This document shows positions 22,224 through 31,409 of a stretch of 64,000 bases of DNA, one piece after another. Under the pieces are notes generated by a model. It was not told the DNA's origin. It did not search any database and saw nothing but the letters and a program-made list of their open reading frames with translations. The stretch is from contig NZ_CP018091.1 in NCBI RefSeq assembly GCF_001885215.1, positions 1,240,001-1,304,000 of the forward strand. Reading direction: 5' to 3'. Each line of letters starts with the position of its first letter. Position 1 is the first letter of the stretch. Source of the stretch: Synechococcus sp. SynAce01. GTDB taxonomy: Bacteria > Cyanobacteriota > Cyanobacteriia > PCC-6307 > Cyanobiaceae. The position numbers and the translations under genes were made by a program.

Positions 22224-23349
22224 TCAAGCGGCCACATCGGCGGCGATCTCCACACCCTGGCGCAACAACGATTGGATGAACGGGTCGAGATCGCCATCCA
22301 TCACCCCCTGCACATCGGTGGTTTCCACGGCCGTACGCAAATCCTTGACCATCTGATACGGGTGAAACACATAGTTGCGGATCTGGTTGCCCCAGGCCGC
22401 CTCGACGATGTCGCCGCGAATGTCGGCGATCTCCGAGGCCCGCTGCTCCTGGGCGATCACCAGCAGCTTGGCCATCAGCAGCGCCATCGCCTTCTCCTTG
22501 TTCTGCAGCTGGGAGCGCTCCTGGGTGCAGCGCACCGCCAGGCCGGTGGGCACGTGCAGGATGCGCACCGCCGTCTCCACCTTGTTGACGTTCTGGCCTC
22601 CGGCACCGCCGGAGCGGGAGGTGGTGACCTCCAGGTCCTTGTCGGGGATGTCGAGCTTGACGCCCTCCTCCAGCTTCGGCATCACCTCGACGCCGGCAAA
22701 GCTGGTCTGGCGTTTGTCGTTGGCGTTGAACGGTGAGATCCGCACCAGCCGGTGGGTGCCCTTTTCGTTGCGCAGATAGCCGTAGGCATAGCGGCCATCG
22801 ATCTCGATCGTGCAGCTCTTGATGCCGGCCTCTTCCCCTTCCGAGAGCTCATTCACCGACACCTTCATGCCGTGGTCTTCGCCCCAGCGGGTGTACATGC
22901 GCATCAGCATCAACGCCCAGTCCTGGGCGTCGGTGCCGCCAGCGCCGGCGTTGATCGAAATCACAGCACCTTCCTTGTCGTAGATGCCGGAGAGCAACCG
23001 CTCCAGCTCCCAGCGATCCAGCTCGGCCTTGAGGGTTTGCAGGCCGCCATTGGCTTCGGCCAGCAGCTCCTCGTCGGGTTCGAGGTCGTAGAGCTCCAGG
23101 GTGGCGCGGCCGTCATCCACAGACGTTCGCCACTGCTTCAGCTGCTCCAGCTGCGCCTTCACCTCATCGAGCTGGCGCATCTGCTTCTGGGCCTGCTGCT
23201 GGTCGTCCCAGAAGTCGGGCTGGGAGGCGAGCTGCTCCAGGTCCTGCTGGCGTGCGTTCAGTGCCGGTACGTCAAAGACAGTCCTGGGCATGGCCCAGGC
23301 GGTCAGTGAGCTCGGAGAGATCGCGTTTGAAATCGGTGAGATCGAGCAC
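22224..23349 (-). CDS. prfB: Peptide chain release factor 2, with programmed +1 frameshift
   Basis: RF2 recognises UAA and UGA and triggers peptide release. The first frame starts at GTG 23349 ([24 protein letters not shown]) and stops at TGA after 25 codons; shifting +1 at CTT TGA C continues into [16 protein letters not shown] and the rest of RF2. The stop-recognition loop and GGQ motif are present ([20 protein letters not shown]). The total is about 374 residues. The GTG start has no strong Shine-Dalgarno. This gene heads the leftward operon with DUF3285, ybeY, dgkA and trpG, and is divergent from grxC. Confidence 0.95.
23271..23277 (-). promoter_or_regulatory. prfB programmed frameshift site CTTTGAC
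   Basis: On the minus strand CTT (codon 25) is followed by in-frame TGA and C, the classical RF2 slippage site. Scarce RF2 slows termination at TGA and favours the +1 slip, so RF2 controls its own synthesis. An AGGA lies a few bases upstream and may act as the stimulatory Shine-Dalgarno-like element. Confidence 0.93.
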
Positions 23350-23477
23350 CGGGTGGAAGCTAGAGACTGAAATTGACCGTATCAGCAGGGCCACCAACAC
23401 TGCGGTGTGCCGAATCCACCAGCACAGGGGCGTACGGAGCAAGACTTCTAGGATCCCCTTTCCTTCCCCGCCCAGCG

Positions 23478-23741
23478 ATGGCCGCCAACGTCGAGATCTA
23501 CACCTGGCGGTTCTGCCCCTTCTGCATCCGCGCCAAGGCCCTGCTCGATCGCAAAGGCGTGCCTTACCAGGAGTTCGCCATCGACGGCGACAACGCGGCC
23601 CGTTCCGCCATGGCGGAACGGGCCGAGGGGCGCAAAAGCCTGCCCCAGATCTTCATCGATGACCAGGGCATCGGCGGCTGCGATGAACTCCACGCCCTGG
23701 AGCGGGCCGGCCGGCTTGATCCGCTCCTACAAGGGAGCTGA
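23478..23741 (+). CDS. grxC: Glutaredoxin 3
   Basis: An 87-residue dithiol glutaredoxin. The active site CPFC lies near residue 12 in [15 protein letters not shown]; the cis-proline and glutathione-binding blocks are [20 protein letters not shown]. It reduces protein disulfides and glutathione mixed disulfides in the cytoplasm. I start at ATG 23478 ([10 protein letters not shown]), since upstream in-frame codons show no conservation. Two bases separate its stop from the GTG of gshB, so glutathione synthesis and use are linked in one operon. Confidence 0.95.
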   Translation: MAANVEIYTWRFCPFCIRAKALLDRKGVPYQEFAIDGDNAARSAMAERAEGRKSLPQIFIDDQGIGGCDELHALERAGRLDPLLQGS

Positions 23742-23743
23742 GG

Positions 23744-24766
23744 GTGACGGCCAGCGCCATGGGGGGCGGTGAGCCCCAACTGTTCGTCGTCGATCCGCTG
23801 GAGCGCCTGCGCCCGGCCAAGGATTCCAGCGTCGCCCTGATGCAGGCGGCCCAGCGGGCCGGCCAGGCGGTGTGGGCCTGCCGCACGGCCGATCTGGCGG
23901 TGGAGGGGCAACGCAGCGAAGCGGCCACTGGCGGCTGCACACCGATGGTGCGCGCCCAGCCGCTCAGCCTCGCCGACATCCGCCCCAACAGCACCCACAG
24001 GAGCGGCTGGCAGGTGCCCGATCCCTGGTTCACGGCCGGTGAACCGCGCTGGCTGCCGCTCAGCCACTTCCCGGTGGTGTGGATGCGTAAGGATCCGCCC
24101 GTCGACGAGGTGTACCTCTACGCGACGCTGCTGCTGCAGCTGGCCGAACAGCAGGGGGTGCGGGTGCTCAACCGGCCGGCGGCCCTGCTGGCCTGGAACG
24201 AGAAGCTGGGTTCGCTGCGTTTCAGTGAGCTGATGGCGCCCTCGCTGGTGAGCGCCAACGTGGAGCGGCTGGCTGGCTTCGCCGCCGAACACCAGGAGGT
24301 GGTGCTCAAACCGCTGGGTGGGCGGGCAGGCCAGGGGGTGGTGCGCTGTGCCGCAGCAGCGCCCGGTCTGCGGGCGCTGCTGGAGCTGGTCACCCAGCAG
24401 CAGACGCTGCCGGTGATGGTGCAGGCCTTCCTGCCGGCGGTGACCGCCGGCGACAAGCGCATTCTGTTGGTGAACGGTGAGCCGCTGGGCGCGATCAACC
24501 GCCGGCCCCTGCCCGGCGAGTTCCGCAGCAACCTGGCCGTGGGCGGCGAGCCCGAAGCCACCACGCTCACCACCGCTGAACGGGCGATCTGCGCAGAGCT
24601 GGCCCCCGCCCTTCAGGCCGACGGTCTGTTTTTCGTTGGCATTGATGTGATCGGCGAGCGGCTCAGTGAGATCAACGTCACCAGCCCCACCGGCATCCGC
24701 GAGATCGAACGGCTCGGGGCTGTGCCCGTGGCCGACCTCACCATGGAGCGTTTGTTGAAGGGGTGA
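23744..24766 (+). CDS. gshB: Glutathione synthetase
   Basis: A 340-residue ATP-grasp ligase that joins gamma-glutamylcysteine and glycine. Recognisable blocks are [23 protein letters not shown] near residue 110, [15 protein letters not shown] near 190 (ATP-grasp lysine and glycine loop), [31 protein letters not shown], and [22 protein letters not shown] (metal-binding Asp and Asn). The start GTG 23744 follows the grxC stop by two bases; ATG 23759 is an alternative. The 3' end overlaps the convergent menF gene by 29 bases. Confidence 0.95.
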   Translation: MTASAMGGGEPQLFVVDPLERLRPAKDSSVALMQAAQRAGQAVWACRTADLAVEGQRSEAATGGCTPMVRAQPLSLADIRPNSTHRSGWQVPDPWFTAGEPRWLPLSHFPVVWMRKDPPVDEVYLYATLLLQLAEQQGVRVLNRPAALLAWNEKLGSLRFSELMAPSLVSANVERLAGFAAEHQEVVLKPLGGRAGQGVVRCAAAAPGLRALLELVTQQQTLPVMVQAFLPAVTAGDKRILLVNGEPLGAINRRPLPGEFRSNLAVGGEPEATTLTTAERAICAELAPALQADGLFFVGIDVIGERLSEINVTSPTGIREIERLGAVPVADLTMERLLKG

Positions 24767-26150
24767 GTGGCAGGCTGAGTTGCTGCTGCAGCACCCCCAG
24801 CTTCAGGGCCACCTCCTGCAGTTCCCGCTCCGGCTCCGAGCCTTTCACCAGGCCAGCGCCGGCGGTCAGTTCCAATTGATCACCGCGCAAGCGGCCGCTG
24901 CGGATCGCCACCCGCAGTTCCGCATCGCCGGCATTGTCGATCCAGCCGATCGGTGCGGCGTAATGGCCCCGCTCGAACACCTCCAGGCTGCGCAGCCAGG
25001 CCATCGCCTCCCGCCGTGGCAGCCCTGCCACGGCGGGAGTGGGATGGAGGGCTGCGGCGATTGAAAGGGGCTGATGGGCGCCGATCGCGGCGGTGATCGG
25101 TGTCTGCAGGTGCACCAACTGACCATGGCGGACCAGCCGCGGCTGGCGGGGCCAGCGGGGAGACAATCCGGCAACGGCCAGCACGTCGGTGATCGCTTCC
25201 ACCACCAGCGCGTGCTCATGACGATCCTTACCGGAGCGGCTGAGCTGGTCGGCGAGCGGGCCCCAGGGAGCGGTGCCGGCCAGGGCGTCGCTGCGCAGCT
25301 GGCCCCGACGTACCGCCAGCAGTCGCTCGGGCGAGGCACCGATCAGGGCATCACCGGGGCTTTGCTGCCAGAGAAAGCGACAACTACCCGGCTGGTGCCG
25401 CCGCAGCTGCTGGAGCAGCACCAGCGGGTCGAGCGGACGATCGAGTTGCAGCTGCTGGCGCACGGCCACCACCAACTTGCGCAGCTCGCCGCTCTCCACT
25501 AAGGCGAGGGCGCGCTGAACCGCCAGGCGGTAGCCCGTCTCCCAGCTGGAGCGCTGGGCGATGTCGGGGCTGCGCTCCCAGCGGGCTCCGGCCTCGCTGG
25601 GATCGGGCAGGCGCTCCAGGCGACGGGCCTCCTCCCAGAGTTCTTCGGCCACGCTGCGGGCCGTGACGCCGCCCCCCAGCGGGCGCTGCAGCCGCAGCCA
25701 GCAGTGAAGGCCCTGGCGGCTCAACTGCCAGCGCGGCAGCACCGCCTGCACCCCAGCCACCCCCGTGCCCTCCTGCAACGGGCTGTCGAAGAAGGAGAAC
25801 GCCAACAGCACCCGCGGCCGAGCCATGGGCAAACAGACCTGCGGCACCGTCACCAGCCGGCTGAGGCAGATGGTGCTGAAGCGCTGGGCCAGCTCAAAGC
25901 GCCGCGGACCGCTCAGCTCCAGGCTGTTGGCGCTGCCACAGGCGGCCAGGCAGAGGCCAGGAGCCCCATCCCAGAGGAAACGAAAGCGATGGCCAGTCCC
26001 CAGCGCGCTCAACAGGGCCAGTGGATCGGGGCCAGCCCCCTGGGCAGGCACGGCCAGCGGCAGCGCCAGGCTCAGCACGCCTTCCTCCTCCAGCTGCCGG
26101 CCCCCCTCGGCGGCAGCGGCCAGAAGCTCGCTGAAGGAGTAGGGAACCAT
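24738..26150 (-). CDS. menF: Isochorismate synthase
   Basis: A 470-residue chorismate-utilising enzyme. It makes isochorismate, the first step toward phylloquinone in cyanobacteria. The C-terminal catalytic half shows [90 protein letters not shown] and [15 protein letters not shown], in the order of the MenF/TrpE fold. I start at ATG 26150 ([17 protein letters not shown]), because the longer frame would overlap menA. It is divergent from menA across 74 bases, so the men genes probably share a control region. Confidence 0.9.
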   Translation of the reverse strand: MVPYSFSELLAAAAEGGRQLEEEGVLSLALPLAVPAQGAGPDPLALLSALGTGHRFRFLWDGAPGLCLAACGSANSLELSGPRRFELAQRFSTICLSRLVTVPQVCLPMARPRVLLAFSFFDSPLQEGTGVAGVQAVLPRWQLSRQGLHCWLRLQRPLGGGVTARSVAEELWEEARRLERLPDPSEAGARWERSPDIAQRSSWETGYRLAVQRALALVESGELRKLVVAVRQQLQLDRPLDPLVLLQQLRRHQPGSCRFLWQQSPGDALIGASPERLLAVRRGQLRSDALAGTAPWGPLADQLSRSGKDRHEHALVVEAITDVLAVAGLSPRWPRQPRLVRHGQLVHLQTPITAAIGAHQPLSIAAALHPTPAVAGLPRREAMAWLRSLEVFERGHYAAPIGWIDNAGDAELRVAIRSGRLRGDQLELTAGAGLVKGSEPERELQEVALKLGVLQQQLSLPLTPSTNAPW

Positions 26151-26224
26151 GCCGGTTGCGAGGTCCGGGGGGTGGGGGCTGCTCAAATGTATGGGCCCCC
26201 TTCCCGTCAGCGTCGGCCCCGCCC

Positions 26225-27223
26225 ATGTCAGGCCCCCAGGTCGTCGCAAGCCGTTACGCCGCCGCTGGCGGCCGCCGCCAGCTCTGGAAGGCGGCGATCA
26301 AGTGGCCGATGTATTCGGTGGCGGTGATGCCGGCACTGCTGGCGGCCGGCTGGTGGCTGGCCCAGGGTCAGCCACCGCGCTGGGGCCAGCTTCTCGGGTT
26401 CTTGCTGGCGGCCGTGCTGCTGCTGGCCTGGGAAAACCTGGCCAATGACGTGTTTGATGCCGACACCGGCGTCGACCGCCAGGGCAAGCCCCACTCCGTG
26501 GTGAACCTCACCGGCCGCCGTGACCGGGTGGCGCTGCTGGCCAACGGCTGCCTGCTGCTGGGGTTGGGGCTGATCGCCCTGGTGGCCGCCCGCAGCAGTC
26601 CGGCGGTGCTGGTCCTGGTGCTGGCCTGCTGCGGCATCGGTTACGCCTACCAGGGTCCACCGCTGCGGCTGAGCTATCGGGGTCTGGGGGAACCGCTCTG
26701 CTGGCTGGCCTTCGGTCCGCTGGCCACCGCCGCCGCCCTGTTGGCGCTCGCCCCGGTGACGGGCGAAGCCAGCCCCTTTTCTGGCCTGGTGGTGCCCTGG
26801 CGGTCAGCGATCGCCCTGGGCGGAGGGCCAGCGATCGCCACCAGCCTGGTGCTCTATTGCTCCCATTTCCACCAGGTGGATGAAGACGCGGCCCATGGCA
26901 AGCGCTCACCCGTGGTCCGGCTCGGCACGGCCGCAGCCGCCGGCCTGGTGCCCTGGTTCATCGCCCTGACCCTGGCGCTCCAGTGGGCGCCGGTGCTGGC
27001 GGGCCGCTGGCCGCTCACTGCCCTGCTCGGCGTGATCGGCCTGCCGCCAGGTCTACGTTTGATCCAGCTGCTGGGAGACCACCACGCCAGCCCGGAGCGC
27101 ATCAGCGGTAGCAAGTTTCTGGCCCTGAAGTTCCAGGCCTTCAACGGGCTGGGCCTGGCCTGTGGCCTGGCTGTGGGGCCGTGGCTGGGCGCCGTGAACA
27201 CCAGCTGGTTCCAGGGCCGATGA
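26225..27223 (+). CDS. menA: 1,4-dihydroxy-2-naphthoate phytyl/polyprenyltransferase
   Basis: A 332-residue UbiA-superfamily membrane prenyltransferase. Eight or nine hydrophobic segments are visible. The two aspartate-rich motifs are NLANDVFDADTGVD near residue 75 and, on the second side, HFHQVDEDAAHGKRSPVVRLG near 220. It attaches the isoprenoid tail to dihydroxynaphthoate; in cyanobacteria this gives the phylloquinone precursor for photosystem I. Start ATG 26225 is chosen because upstream codons overlap the menF promoter region. menC follows after 13 bases. Confidence 0.92.
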   Translation: MSGPQVVASRYAAAGGRRQLWKAAIKWPMYSVAVMPALLAAGWWLAQGQPPRWGQLLGFLLAAVLLLAWENLANDVFDADTGVDRQGKPHSVVNLTGRRDRVALLANGCLLLGLGLIALVAARSSPAVLVLVLACCGIGYAYQGPPLRLSYRGLGEPLCWLAFGPLATAAALLALAPVTGEASPFSGLVVPWRSAIALGGGPAIATSLVLYCSHFHQVDEDAAHGKRSPVVRLGTAAAAGLVPWFIALTLALQWAPVLAGRWPLTALLGVIGLPPGLRLIQLLGDHHASPERISGSKFLALKFQAFNGLGLACGLAVGPWLGAVNTSWFQGR

Positions 27224-27236
27224 AGCGGAACCAGCG

Positions 27237-28298
27237 ATGAAGCTGCAGTGGCGGCCGTTCCGCTTTCAGCTGCCCCGGCCCCTGATCACGGCGAATGGGA
27301 GCTACACCCACAAGCGTGGCTGGTTGCTGCGGCTGGAGGCCGAGGAGCTGCCCGTGGCCGGACGGATCGGTTGGGGGGAGGCCTCGCCGCTGGAGGCCGA
27401 TCCTGCGGCCCAGGCCAGGGCCCTGGCCCAGCTGGAGGCGGCGATCTCAGCCCTGGGGGAGCGCCAGCAGCGCCAGCGGCTGGAGGCCGCGCTAACGGGT
27501 TTGCCGGCAGCGCTGGGCTTCGCGATCGGCGCCGCCCTCGCCGAAATCGATGGGCAGGTGGGGGCGTGCAGGGGCGGCGGCCAGAGTGGCAGCGAAGGTG
27601 GCTGGCTCCCGGCTCCGCGCTCCGCCGTGCTGCTGCCGGCGGGAGAAGCGGCCATCGAGGCCCTGGAGGCGCTGATTGGTGGAGCAGCCGGTGAACAGGC
27701 AGAAGCAGTGGCAACGAGCACCCCGCCGCTGACGCTGAAATGGAAGGTGGCGGCCGCCGCTGATGCCGTCGAGCGGCAGGTGTTGGCCACCCTGCTGCAA
27801 CGGTTACCGGCCAGCGCCAAGCTGCGACTGGATGCCAACGGCGGTTGGGATCGGCCGACGGCAGACCAGTGGGCCCGGATCCTGGCGGGCGAACCTCGGC
27901 TGGAATGGCTGGAGCAACCGCTGGAGCCCGCCGACGCCGCAGGGCACCAGGAGCTGGCGGCCCAGCTGCCGGTGGCGCTGGATGAATCGCTGCGCCACTG
28001 CCCCTCGCTCTACCGGAACTGGAGCGGCTGGCAGGTGCGGCGTCCGGCCCTGGAGGGCGATCCCAGGCCCCTGCTGGCCCAGCTCCAGGCCTGCAGCCCC
28101 AGGCTGATGCTCAGCACCGCATTCGAAACCGGCATCGGCCGGCGCTGGCTCAACCACCTGGCCGCCCTGCAGCAACGAGGCCCCACCCCCACCGCGCCCG
28201 GCCTGGCCCCCGGCTGGAGGCCGGCGGGGGCCCTGTTCAGCGGCGATCCCCAGCAGGTGTGGGCAGCGGGCCTGGCCGGCAGGGGGGGTCCGGAATGA
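27237..28298 (+). CDS. menC: o-Succinylbenzoate synthase
   Basis: A 353-residue enolase-superfamily enzyme that dehydrates SHCHC to o-succinylbenzoate. The catalytic lysine is in LTLKWKVAAAAD near residue 165, and the metal ligands are in LRLDANGGWD near 200, LEWLEQPLEP near 225 and ALDESLRH near 250. The sequence is long for MenC because of a Gly/Ala-rich insert around residues 105-160. It sits between menA and menE; its TGA overlaps the menE ATG. Confidence 0.92.
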   Translation: MKLQWRPFRFQLPRPLITANGSYTHKRGWLLRLEAEELPVAGRIGWGEASPLEADPAAQARALAQLEAAISALGERQQRQRLEAALTGLPAALGFAIGAALAEIDGQVGACRGGGQSGSEGGWLPAPRSAVLLPAGEAAIEALEALIGGAAGEQAEAVATSTPPLTLKWKVAAAADAVERQVLATLLQRLPASAKLRLDANGGWDRPTADQWARILAGEPRLEWLEQPLEPADAAGHQELAAQLPVALDESLRHCPSLYRNWSGWQVRRPALEGDPRPLLAQLQACSPRLMLSTAFETGIGRRWLNHLAALQQRGPTPTAPGLAPGWRPAGALFSGDPQQVWAAGLAGRGGPE

Positions 28299-29611
28299 CC
28301 TGTCTGGGGGGCAATGCCGATGACGCAGCTGAGGACTGGGCCGACGACCCGGCCGCCGCGGCCGTCGCCCTGGAGCGTCTCTGGGCCGCCGGCGAGGTGG
28401 TGGGTCTGGCGGCGCCCGAGGAGCGGGCCGAGCTGCGGCAGCTGCTCGATCGGGCCGGCGAACCGCTGCGGTACTGGGGGCCGGCGGTGGTGATCGGCAG
28501 CGGCGGCAGCAGCGGCGGCCGGCGCTGGTGCCTGCAACCGCTCAGCCATCTGCGCCAATCGGCCGCCGCCACTGGGGAATGGCTGCGGCGTCAGGGGATC
28601 GATCCGGCCGGCACGGTCGTGGTCAACCCATTGCCACTGCATCACGTCAGTGGTCTGCTGCCGTTGTTGCGTAGCCGCCATTGGGGCGTACCGCTGCGCT
28701 GGCTAGCCCCAGCGGTGATGCGGCAGACGGCGGCCCTGCTGGCCCTCGATCCCCTGCCGACAGAGCGGCAGGCCCTGATCTCCCTGGTGCCCACCCAACT
28801 GCATCGCCTGATGGCCGATCCGGCCGGGCTGAGCTGGCTGCGGGGCTTTGCCGTGATCTGGGTGGGCGGAGCCAGCCTGGCGCCGGCCCTGGCGGCGGCG
28901 GCCCGCCAGGCCGGCCTGCGCCTCTCACCTTGCTACGGAGCCACCGAAACGGCGGCGATGGTGGCGGCCCAGCCACCCCAGGCCTTCCTGGCCGGCGAGA
29001 CGGGTTGCGGAGCGGCCCTGGCGGATGTGGAGCTGCGCCTCTGCAGCGGTGGCGGTGAAGGCGTCAACGGAAGTGGCGCCATCGAAGTGCGCACCTCCCG
29101 GCTGAGCCCAGGCTGGTTGCGGGCGGGTCCGCTGAGCCCCGGGGCACCCGCCCTGCAGCCCTTCGCTGGCCCAGAGGGCTGGTGGCGCAGCGGGGATGCC
29201 GGCTGGCTCGATGGCACGGGGCTGGGGGTGCACGGCCGGCTCGATGGGGCGATCCTCAGTGGCGCTGAAACGGTGTTTCCTGAACGGGTGGAGGAAACGC
29301 TGAAGCAGCGGGCCCGCCAGGCCGGCCTGCCCATCGCCGAGCTGCTGCTGCTGCCGGTGGCCGACCCCCTCTGGGGGCAGCGGCTTGTGGCCCTCTACAG
29401 AACCGAGGACATCGTCGGCCGTCCAGAAACCAGCCTGGGGCCTTCCTTCGCCGAGATCGCCCGGCAGCTGCCAGCGGCGCAGCGCCCCCAGCGCTGGATC
29501 GCCTGCCCGCCGCTCGAGCGCAACGGTCTGGGGAAGTGGGAACGAAAGCGCTGGCAAGCCTGGCTGGTCAGTGGCCATGCGAGCAGCAGCCTGGGCGGCG
29601 CCATCCTCTGA
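28295..29611 (+). CDS. menE: o-Succinylbenzoate-CoA ligase
   Basis: A 438-residue acyl-CoA synthetase (ANL superfamily). The ATP-binding P-loop is VVIGSGGSSGGRRWCLQPL near residue 70, the adenylate motif CYGATETAAMV near 215, WWRSGDAGWLDGTGLGVHGRLD near 300 carries the conserved aspartate and hinge region, and the C-terminal lysine is in LERNGLGKWERKR. It activates o-succinylbenzoate for ring closure. ATG 28295 overlaps the menC stop as ATGA, so translation is coupled. Short for the family (often about 450-500). Confidence 0.92.
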   Translation: MTCLGGNADDAAEDWADDPAAAAVALERLWAAGEVVGLAAPEERAELRQLLDRAGEPLRYWGPAVVIGSGGSSGGRRWCLQPLSHLRQSAAATGEWLRRQGIDPAGTVVVNPLPLHHVSGLLPLLRSRHWGVPLRWLAPAVMRQTAALLALDPLPTERQALISLVPTQLHRLMADPAGLSWLRGFAVIWVGGASLAPALAAAARQAGLRLSPCYGATETAAMVAAQPPQAFLAGETGCGAALADVELRLCSGGGEGVNGSGAIEVRTSRLSPGWLRAGPLSPGAPALQPFAGPEGWWRSGDAGWLDGTGLGVHGRLDGAILSGAETVFPERVEETLKQRARQAGLPIAELLLLPVADPLWGQRLVALYRTEDIVGRPETSLGPSFAEIARQLPAAQRPQRWIACPPLERNGLGKWERKRWQAWLVSGHASSSLGGAIL

Positions 29612-29665
29612 GCCGACGGGCCAGCATGGGGAGAGGCAAACCAAGCGTCCCCGACCACCGCTCCG

Positions 29666-30634
29666 ATGAACCCCTGCTCACCGCCAGCTGTCTCAGCCAG
29701 CACACCACCGAACTGGGTCGACGACCGCACGCCCCTGGGCTGGCTGATCGCCCGTGTGCTGGCAGTGGAGCCCCTGCGGCAACTGCTGTTTCTGCAGGCG
29801 CGGCGGATGATGATCCGCACCGCCGAGCGGCGGGGAATTCCCTGGCGGGCCCGCCGCGACGCGCTGCAGCGCCAGGCCGAACCCCTGCTGGAGCAGAGCA
29901 CCAGCGCCGGGGTCAGCACCCCCGCCTACTACCGGGCCCGCTTCCACGCTTACGCCGATGGCAACCTCTGCTGGGCCGCCGCCTGTGAGGCCGAGCAAGC
30001 CACCGCCTCGGTGGCGCTGCGGGTCTGGAAAGAGGAAGCACTGAGCGCTGAGGCCGCCCAGGCGCGGATGCGGGACGCGATCTTTGCCGCGATCGAGCCG
30101 AGCCTCACGGGTCCGGTGCGCCAGGCTCTCGATGTCGGTTGTTCCGTTGGCGTCGGCACCCTCGCCCTCAAGGATTGGCTTGACACGCGCGTGGGAAGCT
30201 CCGTGGCCGTCAGCGGCCTCGACCTCTCCCCCCAGATGCTGGCCGTGGCCCGGGTGCGCGATGCAGGCGGCCGGATCGAAGCCTGGCACCACGCCGCCGC
30301 CGAAGCCAGCGGACTGCCTAGCGCCAGCGTCGATCTGATCACCCTGCAGTTCGTCTGCCATGAGCTGCCTGGCGAGGCCACCCGCGCCGTGCTGTCTGAG
30401 GCGGCCCGGCTGTTGCGGCCCGATGGCGTCGTGGCCCTGGTGGATCAGGATCCGGAATCGGAGGTGATCCGGGCGATGCCCGCCCCCCTGGCCACCCTGC
30501 TCAAGAGCACCGAGCCCTACCTGGAGGATTATTTCCGCCTCGATCTGCCCGCGGCCTTGGCGGACGCCGGCTTCCGCCGCATCCGCCGCGTGGCCTCCGA
30601 CCACCGCCACCGGGTGATGGTGGCCAGCCGTTGA
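29666..30634 (+). CDS. SAM-dependent class I methyltransferase
   Basis: A 322-residue protein. The N-terminal 150 residues are helical and not recognised; the C-terminal half is a Rossmann methyltransferase with motif I ALDVGCSVGVGTLALKDW near residue 160, acidic loop SGLDLSPQMLAVARVR near 190, and post-motif sequence VDLITLQFVCHELP near 225. The substrate is unknown; the long N-terminal helical part and the HELP block resemble cyanobacterial UbiE-like proteins of unresolved role. It is 54 bases after menE on the same strand, and its stop overlaps the moaD start, so a menaquinone-ring methylation role is possible but unproven. Confidence 0.82.
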   Translation: MNPCSPPAVSASTPPNWVDDRTPLGWLIARVLAVEPLRQLLFLQARRMMIRTAERRGIPWRARRDALQRQAEPLLEQSTSAGVSTPAYYRARFHAYADGNLCWAAACEAEQATASVALRVWKEEALSAEAAQARMRDAIFAAIEPSLTGPVRQALDVGCSVGVGTLALKDWLDTRVGSSVAVSGLDLSPQMLAVARVRDAGGRIEAWHHAAAEASGLPSASVDLITLQFVCHELPGEATRAVLSEAARLLRPDGVVALVDQDPESEVIRAMPAPLATLLKSTEPYLEDYFRLDLPAALADAGFRRIRRVASDHRHRVMVASR

Positions 30635-30915
30635 CGGGCCCCCTGCAACACGGCCAGATCCGCGTGCGCCTGTTCGCCGCCCTGCGGGAACGTGCCGGCT
30701 GGAGCGAACGCTCCATTGCGCTCACTCCTGGCCAGCCCCACCCCACCGCCTCCGACCTCTGGTGGCAGCTGGAGCTCGGGGGCACGGCCGCCAAGGACGA
30801 TGGCGCCCTGCCCGCCAGCCTGCGCGTCGCGATCAACCAGGCCTTCGCCAGCTTGGATCAACCGCTGCAGGCCGGAGACGAGCTGGCCTTCCTGCCCCCG
30901 ATCAGCGGAGGCTGA
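30631..30915 (+). CDS. moaD: Molybdopterin synthase sulfur carrier subunit
   Basis: A 94-residue ubiquitin-fold protein ending in the Gly-Gly needed for thiocarboxylation (FLPPISGG). The N-terminal block IRVRLFAALRERAGW is typical. MoaD carries the sulfur that MoaE inserts to make the dithiolene of molybdopterin. The start is probably TTG 30631, overlapping the methyltransferase stop; a GTG at 30664 is the alternative and would remove the first beta strand. moaE follows after four bases. Confidence 0.88.
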   Translation: MTGPLQHGQIRVRLFAALRERAGWSERSIALTPGQPHPTASDLWWQLELGGTAAKDDGALPASLRVAINQAFASLDQPLQAGDELAFLPPISGG

Positions 30916-30919
30916 GGCC

Positions 30920-31402
30920 ATGGCACTGCGGGTCCGACTCCACCACGACGCCTTCGATCCACTCGCCGCCCTGGCCGCCTGGCAGCGGCACCTGGAGCTG
31001 GAGCTGGAGCTGGATCCAAGCAGCCCGCCAGAACCATCCCGACAAAGAGCTGCCGCCGAAGCCCATTTCATCGGCCGGGTCCGCGGCATCAACGCCGCCG
31101 GCGAACCCCTCGACGCGCTCGAACTGGAGCACTACCCCGGCATGACCGAGGCCCAGATTGAACACCTCGCCGCTGCCGTCTCGGCACGCCACGGCCTCAT
31201 CCACGCCCTGGTGGAACACCGGGTGGGGCGGGCGCTGCCGGGGGAGGCGCTGGTGCTGGTGGCCGTGGGCGCCGATCGTCGTGGCCCGGCCCAGCGCGGT
31301 TGCCAGGAGCTGCTGGAGGCGCTCAAGCACGAGGCCCCGTTCTGGAAGCGGGAGTGGATCGGCAGCAGCGGCCGCTGGATCGAAGGCAACACGCCCCTTT
31401 AA
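30920..31402 (+). CDS. moaE: Molybdopterin synthase catalytic subunit
   Basis: A 160-residue MoaE. Family blocks are AHFIGRVRGINAAGEPLDALELEHYPGM (residues 48-75), GLIHALVEHRVGRALPGEALVLVAVGADRR (about 90-120), and the catalytic KHEAPFWKREW near 140 with the two lysines. With MoaD it converts cyclic pyranopterin monophosphate to molybdopterin. It is four bases after moaD and convergent with moeA, separated by seven bases. Confidence 0.94.
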   Translation: MALRVRLHHDAFDPLAALAAWQRHLELELELDPSSPPEPSRQRAAAEAHFIGRVRGINAAGEPLDALELEHYPGMTEAQIEHLAAAVSARHGLIHALVEHRVGRALPGEALVLVAVGADRRGPAQRGCQELLEALKHEAPFWKREWIGSSGRWIEGNTPL

Positions 31403-31409
31403 GCACAGT

